This document shows, one piece after another, positions 9,645 through 16,994 of a stretch of 44,148 nucleotides of DNA (position 1 is its first letter; each line of letters opens with the position of its first letter). The DNA is from a virus, in IMG/VR virus record IMGVR_UViG_3300009538_000031, positions 1-44,148 of that record. One strand, written 5' to 3'. Made by a program: the position numbers and the translations under genes. The notes beneath the pieces were generated by a model. The model saw only the letters and a list, made by a program, of their open reading frames with translations. It did no database searches and had not been told where the DNA came from.

Positions 9645-9650
9645 ATTATA
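9645..9650 (-). promoter_or_regulatory. Perfect TATAAT -10 element of the defence operon
   Basis: Read on the minus strand this is TATAAT, 30 nt ahead of the HTH start codon. The -35 region 17 nt further up reads TGTTAT, a poor match, and falls inside the inverted repeat at 9655-9690. A strong -10 with a weak -35 covered by a palindrome suits a regulated promoter. It drives the genes from 9615 down to 1. Confidence 0.6.
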
Positions 9651-9654
9651 ACGA

Positions 9655-9690
9655 CGCAAACAGGAAAATAACAGCATTTTCCTGTTTGCG
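9655..9690. repeat. Perfect 15-bp inverted repeat, candidate operator (or terminator)
   Basis: CGCAAACAGGAAAAT (9655-9669) and its exact reverse complement (9676-9690) flank a 6-nt spacer. It covers the -35 to spacer region of the defence-operon promoter, so it could be the operator of the HTH protein. It also lies 28 nt beyond the stop of the last phage gene at 9719 and could fold as a hairpin in that transcript; no clear U-tract follows, so termination is less likely. Exact symmetry over 30 bases is not expected by chance. Confidence 0.7.
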
Positions 9691-9718
9691 TTGGAGTTGG
9701 GAGGTGTGTCTAACCCGA

Positions 9719-10519
9719 TCACGTGCTGCTTTTTGCCCGTACGGCCTCCGCACTCTTGCTGTTTCCGTGGAGCCAGGCTTCGTATCGGACCCTAGACCGC
9801 TTAGCCCACGTCTCCTGGTACTGCTTGAAGAGCTCCGCGTCGCCTCGTTCGAGCAATGCCACCAGCTCATCCCGCTTGGCATCGGCCATGTACTTGGCTT
9901 GCGGCCACGTCTCTTTCACCCGCGCTTTCAGCGCTCCGAGCGATACCCGTTCTCGTGCCTCAGGGGCTTCTGGTGCCTTGGCGGGTGCCTCTGGGGCGCG
10001 CTCCGGCGCCGTCTCCGTTGGTTGGGCTGCCTTGACCTCAGTCGGCTGCTTCCGGCCTTTCTTGGCTGCTGCCACGCCCTCACGGCTGGCCCGCCGCTTC
10101 GCCAGGTGCTCTTGGTTCTTCTTGCGCAGTTCCTTCCGTTGCTCTGGAGTCATTGTTGCTCCCTCGTTGGTTGATGGTTTCGTCATGATGCCACACCGCT
10201 GCCGATGCCACGCCTTCGTCTCCCAGTGATTGATGATCCCTCCGAGTCGTCCCACCTCCTTTCTCCAGGTATCGTCATGTCCGTGCCCGGTCAGAATGTG
10301 CGCCAGCTCATGCCACATGAGCTTGGACGGCCGGTCCGTGCCCTGCACGTAGAGCCGCTTGGCTGAGCGCACGCAGATACAGCCTTTGTTGGGCTCCTTC
10401 GTGTGGGCATGCGCCTTGGCCCGGAAGCTCGACCCATCGCCGCGGTCGACGCACCCGCCGACAAACACCCCTTTGAACTCCGGATATTGCTGAAACGCTG
10501 GGTACTCAACGCGCGGCAT
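9719..10519 (-). CDS. HExxH zinc metallopeptidase-like protein (SprT/WLM-type) with charged C-terminal tail
   Basis: 266 residues from ATG 10519, which has GGAGG 7 nt upstream. HELAH at residues 70-74 with further His at 79 and 81 (HELAHILTGHGHDDTW) is the zinc site of SprT-like peptidases. Downstream the chain becomes Lys/Arg-rich, then Ala/Pro/Glu-rich (about residues 130-200), ending in a helical domain; the last half may be a separate unit since MTPEQRK could be an internal start. It overlaps the preceding gene by 14 nt. SprT-type proteins trim DNA-bound proteins; a role in phage assembly or host interference is only a guess. It is the leftmost gene of the phage-oriented accessory row. 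Confidence 0.75.
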   Translation of the reverse strand: MPRVEYPAFQQYPEFKGVFVGGCVDRGDGSSFRAKAHAHTKEPNKGCICVRSAKRLYVQGTDRPSKLMWHELAHILTGHGHDDTWRKEVGRLGGIINHWETKAWHRQRCGIMTKPSTNEGATMTPEQRKELRKKNQEHLAKRRASREGVAAAKKGRKQPTEVKAAQPTETAPERAPEAPAKAPEAPEARERVSLGALKARVKETWPQAKYMADAKRDELVALLERGDAELFKQYQETWAKRSRVRYEAWLHGNSKSAEAVRAKSST

Positions 10520-10688
10520 GTCCTGGCCTCCGCACCCACTTCGTCTTCCGTGGCAGCCCGAACTGCCGACGGAGCACATCGTTGAAACTCTGCCCGGGTC
10601 CCCGCCGGCGTGACAGCATCCGGTACACGTCGTCATCGACCCGGATCACCACGCTCTCCGGAGACTCCTGCACAGCTCTCATCGTCAT
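10506..10688 (-). CDS. Small antitoxin-like DNA-binding protein (RHH/VapB-like)
   Basis: 60 residues from ATG 10688 (ATG 10682 is an in-frame alternative). The core SVVIRVDDDVYRMLSRRR followed by SFNDVLRRQFGLP resembles small antitoxins with a beta strand followed by two helices, as in RHH-like or DUF7557-type proteins. The tail is basic. It overlaps the metallopeptidase gene by 14 nt, so no toxin partner of usual size is adjacent; an orphan regulator is as likely as an antitoxin. Confidence 0.6.
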   Translation of the reverse strand: MTMRAVQESPESVVIRVDDDVYRMLSRRRGPGQSFNDVLRRQFGLPRKTKWVRRPGHAAR

Positions 10689-10723
10689 GACCGTCTCTCT
10701 GCTGCCCCCAGGCAGCCCGCGTC

Positions 10724-10915
10724 CTATTCGGCCTCGATGTACTCCTGGCAAATCCCCAACGCCTCGTCGTAGGACGTCGCCTTGAACACCCGCTGCACCA
10801 GCTCCTTGGCCTCGTGCGACTGTCCGGCATCCTGAAGCGCCTGTTTGCATCGGCCGACCACCGCGAAGATGTTGCCGTCTGTTCCGACGAGCTTGACCCT
10901 CGGCTTGTCCATCAT
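10724..10915 (-). CDS. Small hypothetical protein
   Basis: 63 residues starting MMDKPRVKLVGTDGNIFAVV, with GGAC/GGAG-like bases upstream. The chain has a short beta segment (NIFAVVGRC) followed by two helices rich in Ala/Glu (AGQSHEAKELVQRV and SYDEALGICQEYIEAE). I have seen similarly built small proteins in phage genomes but assign no function. It stands alone with 35 nt before the next gene. Confidence 0.65.
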   Translation of the reverse strand: MMDKPRVKLVGTDGNIFAVVGRCKQALQDAGQSHEAKELVQRVFKATSYDEALGICQEYIEAE

Positions 10916-10928
10916 CGCTCCGTCCCTT

Positions 10929-11126
10929 CTACCGTGCCGCCTCGAACAACCGATTGATCTGCCGCTCGATCAGCACCACGCTGATCGCCATCGCGCGCGC
11001 CGCGTCTGCGTTCTCGTCCTTGATCGCGTCGTTCAACCGCTCCTGCATCGTGCTCTTGGCCCGCTCAATCGCATCAGCGCTGGCCGCGTCAAGCCCGGCC
11101 TGGCCTCGAAGCTGTCCTTCCGTCAT
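10929..11126 (-). CDS. Small helical hypothetical protein
   Basis: 65 residues, start ATG 11126 with AAGGAC upstream. Ala-rich and almost wholly predicted helix (SADAIERAKSTMQERLNDAI, then RAMAISVVLIERQINRLFEA). No motif; part of the run of tiny same-strand genes between 9.7 and 12.5 kb. Confidence 0.6.
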   Translation of the reverse strand: MTEGQLRGQAGLDAASADAIERAKSTMQERLNDAIKDENADAARAMAISVVLIERQINRLFEAAR

Positions 11127-11136
11127 CGCTATGTCC

Positions 11137-11331
11137 TTATTCCTCGACCGCGTCCAGGTCCATGAGGTACCGCCTGCCGCAGGCGTACCCGATCACCACG
11201 TCCAGCTCGAGCCCGAGCCCTTCGGCGCGATCCAGTAGCGCCTGCTGCTCGGGGGTCAACGGGAAGGTGTAGCGCGCCTTGAATTCCTCCACCGTCATCC
11301 GGTAGGCCCGCTCTGCCATCTGCCGGCTCAT
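11137..11331 (-). CDS. Small hypothetical protein
   Basis: 64 residues from ATG 11331, whose last two bases are shared with the stop codon of the upstream gene (1-nt overlap), arguing for this start rather than one 15 codons earlier. The segment MTVEEFKARYTFPLTPEQQALL precedes a hydrophobic strand with Cys (DVVIGYACGRRYLMDLD). Function unknown. Confidence 0.6.
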   Translation of the reverse strand: MSRQMAERAYRMTVEEFKARYTFPLTPEQQALLDRAEGLGLELDVVIGYACGRRYLMDLDAVEE

Positions 11332-11567
11332 CAGGCGACGCCCCAGAGCTGCCGCGCCTGCGGAAACCCGACCCACGTGCCGTCCTTGCCCATGCCCCGG
11401 CTGGCCAATTCGATCCGGACGAGCTCTGTCGGATTCACCTTGCCGGTGACGATCTCCAGCAGGACGTCCGTGTCGATGCCTTGAAAGATTGCGTACCGCT
11501 CAATCGCCGCGTCCTCGTTGTTCAGGATCCGTCGTCCGATCTCGCTGATGTTGTTGTGCTGTGTCAT
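11331..11567 (-). CDS. Small hypothetical protein
   Basis: 78 residues beginning MTQHNNISEIGRRILNNEDA. Mostly polar helices with no known motif. Tight spacing with both neighbours suggests one transcript with the other accessory genes. Confidence 0.6.
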   Translation of the reverse strand: MTQHNNISEIGRRILNNEDAAIERYAIFQGIDTDVLLEIVTGKVNPTELVRIELASRGMGKDGTWVGFPQARQLWGVA

Positions 11568-11582
11568 CGCTCCCTCGCCCCC

Positions 11583-11750
11583 TCACTCGCGTCCTTCAAG
11601 CTCGAACAGCGCCCGTTCCAGCTGCGCTTCGACCTCGTCCCGGACCGGATCCCGGATAGAATCCGGGTCCACCGAGGCCCCGATCTGCTCGAGGAGCCAC
11701 CGCAGCTCCCGCACCGTCAGCGCCACCTGGGCCGTCCGTTCCTCTGCCAT
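11583..11750 (-). CDS. Small acidic hypothetical protein
   Basis: 55 residues from ATG 11750, preceded by GGAGG at good spacing; the longer reading frame upstream lacks such a site. Two helices (VALTVRELRWLLEQIGASV and VRDEVEAQLERALFELEG) give an acidic helical hairpin. Function unknown. The 95 nt between it and RadC hold no other gene I can support. Confidence 0.6.
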   Translation of the reverse strand: MAEERTAQVALTVRELRWLLEQIGASVDPDSIRDPVRDEVEAQLERALFELEGRE

Positions 11751-11845
11751 CGCCCACCTCCTCGTTGCTGTGCGGCTCCGTGTCATCGTGCGGGACAGAG
11801 GAGGCCGGAATGCGCCTCCGAAGTCAAGACAAACGGGACCGGTGC

Positions 11846-12307
11846 TCATCGCGTGCGACCCCAGGAGACCTTGCCGCTGGCTCGTAAGCTCAGGTGGGCC
11901 CCCTCGCAGAGAATCAGATGATCCGTCAGCTCAATTCCCAGCAGCTTCCCGGCCTCGATGAGCCGCTTTGTGAGATCCACGTCATGCTCCGAAGGGTCGA
12001 GCTCTCCACTCGGATGGTTGTGGGCAAGAATCACCGCGCTGGCGTTGGCCAGGATCGCTGGCTTGAAAACCTCGCGCGGATGCACGAGCGACGCGCTGAC
12101 CGTCCCAATCGAGATCGTGTTCAGGCCGATGACCTTGTTGCGCGCATCAAGCAGGACGGCCACGCAGTGCTCACGATCCGCGCCCTTCAGGTAGGAAGCG
12201 ACCACGGCCGCGGCATCCTCCGAGCTGGCCACCGCACGCCGCGTCGCCTTCACCGCGCCTTCCCGCACCAGCTGCACCTTCCAGATCGGCACACCCACCT
12301 CGCTCAT
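11846..12307 (-). CDS. radC: RadC-family JAMM (MPN) domain protein
   Basis: 153 residues from ATG 12307, which overlaps the upstream gene by 4 nt. The JAMM zinc motif is intact: an upstream Glu, then AHNHPSGELDPSEHD (HxHPSG with Asp 9 residues on). The family is widespread on phages, plasmids and genomic islands; despite the name its repair role in bacteria is doubtful, and the fold suggests a metalloprotease or nuclease-like enzyme. The N-terminal HhH part of long RadC proteins is absent, as is usual for mobile-element versions. Confidence 0.9.
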   Translation of the reverse strand: MSEVGVPIWKVQLVREGAVKATRRAVASSEDAAAVVASYLKGADREHCVAVLLDARNKVIGLNTISIGTVSASLVHPREVFKPAILANASAVILAHNHPSGELDPSEHDVDLTKRLIEAGKLLGIELTDHLILCEGAHLSLRASGKVSWGRTR

Positions 12308-12519
12308 CGCCTCGTCTCGGGGGTGACTTTGATGTCGTCGAGGGTCACCATAAACGACCGCTGATCCATCCACGCGCCGTTGCTGGTCATCGCCCAGCCG
12401 GTCGCATCGTTGTACGCGGTCACGTTCCTCACGCCTGCGAACGTCTTCAGGTAGGCCCGGCCCTCCCGAATGGCTCGGCGGACCTCCTCGAGCTGCTGCT
12501 GCCGTTCTATCGTGTTCAT
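12304..12519 (-). CDS. Small hypothetical protein coupled to RadC
   Basis: 71 residues starting MNTIERQQQLEEVRRAI. An N-terminal amphipathic helix is followed by a beta-rich section (NVTAYNDATGWAMTSNGAWMDQRSFMVTLDDI). The 4-nt overlap with RadC implies coupled translation. No family recognised. Confidence 0.6.
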   Translation of the reverse strand: MNTIERQQQLEEVRRAIREGRAYLKTFAGVRNVTAYNDATGWAMTSNGAWMDQRSFMVTLDDIKVTPETRR

Positions 12520-12610
12520 CGTCGCCTCCTCTGCGTTGTCCGCTCTCCTGTTCCCATCGTTCGGATGGGAGGAGGCCAGAATCTGGCAGGGATAGCAAGG
12601 AGATTCGGGT

Positions 12611-12648
12611 AAACAAAACGCCCCCGGCGGCCCGGCACCGGAGGCGTG
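12611..12648 (-). terminator. Intrinsic terminator
   Basis: On the minus strand ACGCCTCCGG pairs with CCGGGGGCGT (one G-U) around a 10-nt loop, followed by TTTTGTTT. It lies 43 nt after the stop of the 12691-13305 lipoprotein gene and ends the tail/lysis transcript; the small genes below 12519 therefore need read-through or their own promoter. Nothing else is seen in the 171 nt from 12520 to 12690. Confidence 0.8.
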
Positions 12649-12690
12649 TGGCGCGGGAGGCGTATGCGCCGGTCAGCTGAAAGCTGACGG

Positions 12691-13305
12691 TTAAGTTGCT
12701 GGTACTGCGGCCACGGTCGATGCGGACGGCTGCACCGGCTTCACAATACTGATCGCCTTCTCCAGCCCCATGATCAATCCCGTAATCGTCAAGAGGGTGG
12801 CGCCGAATTTGGTCGGACTCACGGCCGCCCATGCATTGATTGCGGGAATCTGTGTCACCAGCCACGCCAGTAGGCCGGAGACGACGGTTTTCCACGTCCG
12901 CTTCTGAGGGGATCCATCCGCACCTCGCTCAAAGACGAAGTGTGCGACGTTGACGATTCCTTGCACGATGTCTTCGAGACTCACACCCAAGACGCCGACG
13001 CTGGCGCCGAAGTGTCCCGTAATCGGGTTCGGACTCATGCCCTGCGTCTTCAGCCGATTTTCGGCCCCCTTACGGTTCGCGTGATACAGACCGAAGATGA
13101 TCCCTGCCGCCCATGCAATGGCCTGTCCGTACACCGGGATCGAGGTTAACGGCTCGGCTTCACGTCGACCTTGCTGCATGGGGGTTTCTTGCCCGGGTGG
13201 CGTTGGGGCTTTCAATCCGTTCACTGTATCGGAGACCACCTTACACCCTGCTAACACGCTCACCGCGAGCGTTCCAATCACCAACCACGATGCCCACCGT
13301 CTCAT
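12691..13305 (-). CDS. Membrane lipoprotein, possible lysis-cluster protein
   Basis: 204 residues. The first 21 form a lipoprotein signal ending in the lipobox LAGC. Hydrophobic segments follow at about residues 58-74 (IPVYGQAIAWAAGIIFGLY), 140-155 and 165-182 (FGATLLTITGLIMGLE), so it is probably anchored by lipid and two or three spans. Position just after the tail appendage genes and next to a one-span coiled-coil protein suits a holin/spanin role, but no endolysin is next to it. It overlaps the upstream gene by 4 nt and is followed by a terminator. Confidence 0.65.
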   Translation of the reverse strand: MRRWASWLVIGTLAVSVLAGCKVVSDTVNGLKAPTPPGQETPMQQGRREAEPLTSIPVYGQAIAWAAGIIFGLYHANRKGAENRLKTQGMSPNPITGHFGASVGVLGVSLEDIVQGIVNVAHFVFERGADGSPQKRTWKTVVSGLLAWLVTQIPAINAWAAVSPTKFGATLLTITGLIMGLEKAISIVKPVQPSASTVAAVPAT

Positions 13306-13517
13306 GCTGTCCCCTCCTGTTGCTTCTTGCGGTGCTGCAGCGCAAGATCGTACAGCAGCCGCATGACCTGCTCGACCGCCGAGGTCCGCTCCCCAGCCGG
13401 GACATAGGTCCCATCCACCCAGGCCCCGTGGATCTCGACTTCCAAGGAGATTTCATGGCCCCACGCGAAGAGCGCCGGCCAGAGCCGGATGCGATCTTCT
13501 GGCGTGTCTGCGCTCAT
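13302..13517 (-). CDS. Small hypothetical protein
   Basis: 71 residues. A beta-rich first half (HEISLEVEIHGAWVDGTYV) is followed by a helix (SAVEQVMRLLYDLALQHRKK) with a basic end. It overlaps both neighbours by 4 nt. Function unknown; it is part of the membrane-protein cluster. Confidence 0.65.
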   Translation of the reverse strand: MSADTPEDRIRLWPALFAWGHEISLEVEIHGAWVDGTYVPAGERTSAVEQVMRLLYDLALQHRKKQQEGTA

Positions 13518-13840
13518 CCCGGCTTTCCATTGAGCCGACGCAGCGTCACGGTCAGCTCCGTCAATGCTTCCAGCATTCGCTGGTGTTCTTCGCGTTGGAA
13601 GCCATTGGCCTGCTTGATCGACTCAAGCCCCAAGATCGTCCGTTCGCCATCCCGCTCCACGGTCTTCTCTAACGAGACGAGATCGCGCTCAATGATCCCC
13701 GCCAGCCGTTCCTCGCGCTTCGCGTTTTCCCGAAGGACGAACAGGGTCATCCGGTAGAGACCGATGACGGCCATCGCCGCAAAGACGAAGCTGATCCCGT
13801 ACTTCGTCATCCACTGGAGCAGCGTCTCAGGGTCCATCAT
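13514..13840 (-). CDS. Single-span membrane protein with coiled coil, holin- or spanin-like
   Basis: 108 residues: one membrane segment at about 15-35 (ISFVFAAMAVIGLYRMTLFVL), then a long charged helix to residue 105 that looks like a coiled coil. This is the layout of inner-membrane spanins and of some small phage holin-associated proteins. The neighbouring lipoprotein gene would be the natural outer-membrane partner. The role is inferred from layout and position only. Confidence 0.65.
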   Translation of the reverse strand: MMDPETLLQWMTKYGISFVFAAMAVIGLYRMTLFVLRENAKREERLAGIIERDLVSLEKTVERDGERTILGLESIKQANGFQREEHQRMLEALTELTVTLRRLNGKPG

Positions 13841-14024
13841 GGCGTGTCGTGACCCGTCGAATCTGGAAGGCCGCCCGCACCGTCTGCCCCTTCCGCATGG
13901 GCCCCACGAGGCGGGCGAGTTCCTTGTAACAACACACCGAGACCCATCGGTCCGTCGGCCTGCGCCAGATCACCAAGTCGTCCTGCCGCGTCAGGAGCAG
14001 CAGAATCCATCGCCCCCGTGTCAT
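13827..14024 (-). CDS. Small hypothetical protein
   Basis: 65 residues, Arg- and Trp-rich (MTRGRWILLLLTRQDDLVIW, two Cys near the middle). It overlaps the downstream gene by 14 nt. A shifted frame over the same stretch (13837-14034) is also open but is Gly/Ala-rich and lacks secondary-structure character, so I prefer this one. Low certainty. Confidence 0.5.
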   Translation of the reverse strand: MTRGRWILLLLTRQDDLVIWRRPTDRWVSVCCYKELARLVGPMRKGQTVRAAFQIRRVTTRHDGP

Positions 14025-14030
14025 CCGCGC

Positions 14031-14402
14031 TCACGTCGTGATCTTCTCGGTGTTCTCGACGATGATCTCATCCTGAAAGACGAGCCGCTTTCCGCTGGCG
14101 GTGATGTCGAAGATCAATCGGTGCCGCTCGTACCTGGCCAGCGTGCCGAGGAAGGGGTTATCGGCTGGCTGCATGTTGAAGGTGACCAGGCCATCGCTCG
14201 TCCCCACCGTGATCGCGCCCGTGAAGCCAGGCGCGTGCTCCTCGGCGTTTCGGTTGTTCAGAATCGTCTGCGCGTCATCCTCGAGGTTGAAGAGCGTCAC
14301 CTTGAAGCTGCTGATGTTTGCCTTCGGGATGGGCGCGCCCAGCTCGTCCTTGATGGTCACCTTGTACTGCGCGTTCGTGCGTTCTTTCGTAAGGAACGCC
14401 AT
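14031..14402 (-). CDS. Beta-rich phage structural protein, probably a tail appendage subunit
   Basis: 123 residues with alternating hydrophobic strands (QYKVTIKDELGAPIP, ITVGTSDGLVTFNMQ, RLIFDITASGKRLVFQDEII), like Ig-like or baseplate-upper-protein modules. It lies directly after the LamG protein gene with a good GAG-rich start region. The exact role is unknown. Confidence 0.6.
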   Translation of the reverse strand: MAFLTKERTNAQYKVTIKDELGAPIPKANISSFKVTLFNLEDDAQTILNNRNAEEHAPGFTGAITVGTSDGLVTFNMQPADNPFLGTLARYERHRLIFDITASGKRLVFQDEIIVENTEKITT

Positions 14403-14410
14403 CTCGACTC

Positions 14411-16165
14411 CTAGGGATTCACGTTCGCGCCACTGCCGCCAGCAGGCGTCTGCGCGGCGCCAGCTCCTCGAGTTGGGGTCTGGCTGGCGCTTGATCCGGT
14501 CGGCGAGGCCAAGCCGGCTCCGGTCGCCTTGATGTACCCGATGATGCTGGTGAGGGCTGAGACGAGTGAATCCGTCAAGGCGATCGTCTCAGTGAATGGC
14601 TTCCCGGTGAGTTTGGCGATGGCATCGGTGAGTGCCAGGAGGTCGGAGAGGAGCTTCTGGGGCGATTTCACCAGGATGTCGCTCAGGGTCAGGCTGTCGA
14701 CCAGCACCTTGCTCGCCTGCTTGGCGGTCGCATCGCTGAGCGCGATGACCTCGCTCAGCACCTTCGCGTTGCTTCGCGCGACACCGTCAGTCAGCGTCGG
14801 CGTTTCAGCGAGCGCCTTCTGAGCCTGTTTGGCGAGCGTATCCGTCAACGTGATGACCTCGGAGAGCGCATGCTGCATCACCGATTTGGCGATGGCATCG
14901 GTGAGCGTGATCGTCTCGGGGAGGACTTTCCGAGCCTCCCGCACCAGCGTGTCGGTGAGCGTAATCGTCTCAGTCAGCAGCTTCACGAAAATCAGCTGCT
15001 TGATGAGCGTGTCGGTCAGGGTGACGCTGTCAGCGAACGTCTTGCCGGTGAGCTTGGCTAGGACATCGCTCAGGCTCACGCCGTCAGAAAATGCCTTGCC
15101 CGTCAGGCGCGCGAGCGCGTCGGAGAGAGTCATCGATTCGTTCAGCGACTTGGTGGTCCCGCGGATCAGCATGTCGCTGAGCGTGATCGCCTCGGTCAGA
15201 GCCGCTTTGGTGGTCAGCTTCGCTAAGACGTCGCTCAGGGTCATCGCATCAGACAGCACCTTGGCGGCCGAGCGAATCGCCATATCGGTGAGCGTCGCGG
15301 TTTCGTTCAGCACCTTGCCAGGCTGCTTGACCAGCGTATCCGTGAGCGTGACCGTCTCGGTGAAGAGTTTCGTGAAGGCCTGCCCCATGGAGGTAATGAA
15401 GTACCGTCGAGTGCTCGGAGGGGCGAGGAACGCATGCGGATTGGTGTAGAGCTCCACGATCTCGGCGGATGAGAGCGCACGGTTCCAGATGACGACGGAA
15501 GCGATCCGGCCGTTCCAATAGCCGGCCACTTGAAAGTCGGAGCCGATCACGAGGTTCGGGAAGGCGTTGCCGTTGAGGATGCCGCTGCCCGCGGCCGTGG
15601 CGGTGTTGGCGCGGTCGACCCACAGCCGCGCGTTGCTGCCGTCGTAGGTGCCAACGACCTGGTGCCACTCGTTCGTCGTGAAGTTCGTGCTGCTCTCAGC
15701 CGTGAGCGTCGTCGCCACTGTATACGCGATGAAGCTGAACATCCCGTTGGGGCTGCTGCCCGTACCGAGGAAGAAGTTGTTGGAGTTGTTGCCCAGGTGC
15801 CGCTTCGTGACGCCGGGCTCCCCTGAGGTCGTCGACGTGCGATAGAACCAGGCGTGGACGGTGATCCGCGTTGGATTCAGGAGCCCGTAGTTGCCGACGC
15901 TGACGTAGCTCTGGGTTTGGTTCTGGATCGCCCGGCCGCCATACTGCGGACGATGGAACAGCGTCCAGGTCGGGTACGTGACGCTATCGTTGGCCACGAA
16001 CGTCCCGGGGAGCGCGTCAGGAACGATGTTGGCGACTCGGCGCCCCGCGCCTTCTTGGAACATCCAGCCGCCCACGATGCCTTGCGCGAGCGGATGCCCC
16101 CAGAGCACGTCCAGGGCGTGGGTGGGATGAAAGACGAGGGGTTTGGTCGTGAGTCCGATGGCCAT
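14411..16165 (-). CDS. LamG-domain tail appendage protein with long tandem-repeat tail
   Basis: 584 residues from ATG 16165, which overlaps the upstream stop by 1 nt; the frame is open further up but in the shadow of other genes. Residues 25-245 form a LamG/concanavalin-like lectin domain (RITVHAWFYR, EWHQVVGTYDGSNARLWVD, IASVVIWNRALSSAEIVELY). Residues 268-536 are about fifteen copies of an 18-residue unit, roughly ETITLTDTLxKxxxKxL. A Gly/Ala/Thr-rich tail ends the protein. Likely surface-exposed and sugar-binding, a host-recognition or particle-decoration protein. The repeat may form an extended helical or beta stack. No chaperone or endosialidase domain is seen. Confidence 0.8.
   Translation of the reverse strand: MAIGLTTKPLVFHPTHALDVLWGHPLAQGIVGGWMFQEGAGRRVANIVPDALPGTFVANDSVTYPTWTLFHRPQYGGRAIQNQTQSYVSVGNYGLLNPTRITVHAWFYRTSTTSGEPGVTKRHLGNNSNNFFLGTGSSPNGMFSFIAYTVATTLTAESSTNFTTNEWHQVVGTYDGSNARLWVDRANTATAAGSGILNGNAFPNLVIGSDFQVAGYWNGRIASVVIWNRALSSAEIVELYTNPHAFLAPPSTRRYFITSMGQAFTKLFTETVTLTDTLVKQPGKVLNETATLTDMAIRSAAKVLSDAMTLSDVLAKLTTKAALTEAITLSDMLIRGTTKSLNESMTLSDALARLTGKAFSDGVSLSDVLAKLTGKTFADSVTLTDTLIKQLIFVKLLTETITLTDTLVREARKVLPETITLTDAIAKSVMQHALSEVITLTDTLAKQAQKALAETPTLTDGVARSNAKVLSEVIALSDATAKQASKVLVDSLTLSDILVKSPQKLLSDLLALTDAIAKLTGKPFTETIALTDSLVSALTSIIGYIKATGAGLASPTGSSASQTPTRGAGAAQTPAGGSGANVNP
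14558..15364 (-). repeat. Tandem 54-bp coding repeats (about 15 copies)
   Basis: The coding DNA repeats with a period near 54 bp (18 codons, occasionally 19 or 20). On the plus strand each unit shows a variant of GTCGGTGAGCGTGATCGTCTC. Copies diverge at the third base and at scattered codons, so these are old, selected protein repeats rather than recent slippage products. Confidence 0.85.
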
Positions 16166-16644
16166 TACGCGATCGTCTCGTAGACGCCGCTGTATTCCTT
16201 CGTGTGGTTGGTTTCCGTCGCGTCCAGGGCGAGGCCGCTTTTGTTCTCCACGACGAAGCCCCACTTCTTCGGCAACGCCCCATCGAAGAAGGCCGCGACC
16301 GACGGGATGATCTTCTTGTACGTCAACGCCCCGGCATCTGGGGTCGCGATCACGAACGGCCCATGGAGGTTGGTGGGGCTGCGCATGGTGAGCGCCGCGT
16401 CCGTCCCGGTCGCGTTGTCGGTGACGTTCGTCCCGTCCTCGGAGCCGTAGAACCAGAGGTAGAGCGACTTGTCGCTGGCGGGCGTTCCGGTCGCCAGCTT
16501 GAGGGCCACATAGACCATGGCATCCAGGTAGAGGTTCACCGAGTTGTCCACGGCGGCGCACTCGCGGGCGGATCCTGAGGCGAGGCTCGCGAGCGTGCAC
16601 GTGATCGAGGCGGAGGCCGCATAGGCCAGTTTCCGGTTCGCCAT
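16165..16644 (-). CDS. Phage structural protein, probable tail appendage
   Basis: 159 residues from ATG 16644, whose start overlaps the preceding stop by 1 nt. Beta-rich (YAASASITCTLASLASGSA, LYLDAMVYVALKLATG, PFVIATPDAGALTYKKI) with an aromatic-rich middle. It sits in a row of four overlapping genes that build the tail tip periphery. No named family. Confidence 0.65.
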   Translation of the reverse strand: MANRKLAYAASASITCTLASLASGSARECAAVDNSVNLYLDAMVYVALKLATGTPASDKSLYLWFYGSEDGTNVTDNATGTDAALTMRSPTNLHGPFVIATPDAGALTYKKIIPSVAAFFDGALPKKWGFVVENKSGLALDATETNHTKEYSGVYETIA

Positions 16645-16994
16645 CAGGCCACTCCCGCATTCGTCCAGGCCGTTCCATCCCAGAACGTGCCGTAGTTCGA
16701 CCAAGGATTCTCGGCCGTGACCTCCGCCTGGAAGGCCGCCCAGCGCGTTTCGAGGAGGGTTTTGATCTGGGCGACGGTCGTGCCGGGCTCCACGCTGACG
16801 TCATCGACCAGTTCAGCCACAGTACCCGTCTGCAGCGCGGTCTGCTCACCCAGCGAGGCCTCGTTGTAGGCGCTGGTGAACGTGGGGTTGGCGTATTTCG
16901 ACTGACGCGCTGCCGGCACATCCGCCCACAGCGCGAAGCGGAAGGCCAGCCGAGGCCCAGCCATCCGATCCAGGATGATGATGCGCTTAGCCAT
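16644..16994 (-). CDS. Hypothetical phage protein in tail appendage row
   Basis: 116 residues starting MAKRIIILDRMAGPRLAFRF. Contains LADVPAARQ-like and WAAFQAEVTAEN segments, and ends in a Trp-rich strand (YGTFWDGTAWTN). Overlaps the genes on both sides (1 and 8 nt). Unrecognised. Confidence 0.65.
   Translation of the reverse strand: MAKRIIILDRMAGPRLAFRFALWADVPAARQSKYANPTFTSAYNEASLGEQTALQTGTVAELVDDVSVEPGTTVAQIKTLLETRWAAFQAEVTAENPWSNYGTFWDGTAWTNAGVA

Noticed and set aside
9655-9690. Phage attachment site at the inverted repeat
   Set aside because: No second copy in the window, no integrase or tRNA nearby; an operator is simpler.
9646-9882. Minus-strand frame of 78 codons
   Set aside because: Ser/Arg-rich, out of frame within the metallopeptidase gene and running through the inverted repeat; no ribosome site.
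14558-15364. CRISPR-like array
   Set aside because: Period is 54 bp without unique spacers, and the stretch is one open coding frame with protein-level repeats.
16166-16921. N-terminal extension of the LamG protein frame
   Set aside because: The extension is Arg/Pro-rich nonsense overlying two better-supported genes; ATG 16165 with 1-nt overlap fits.
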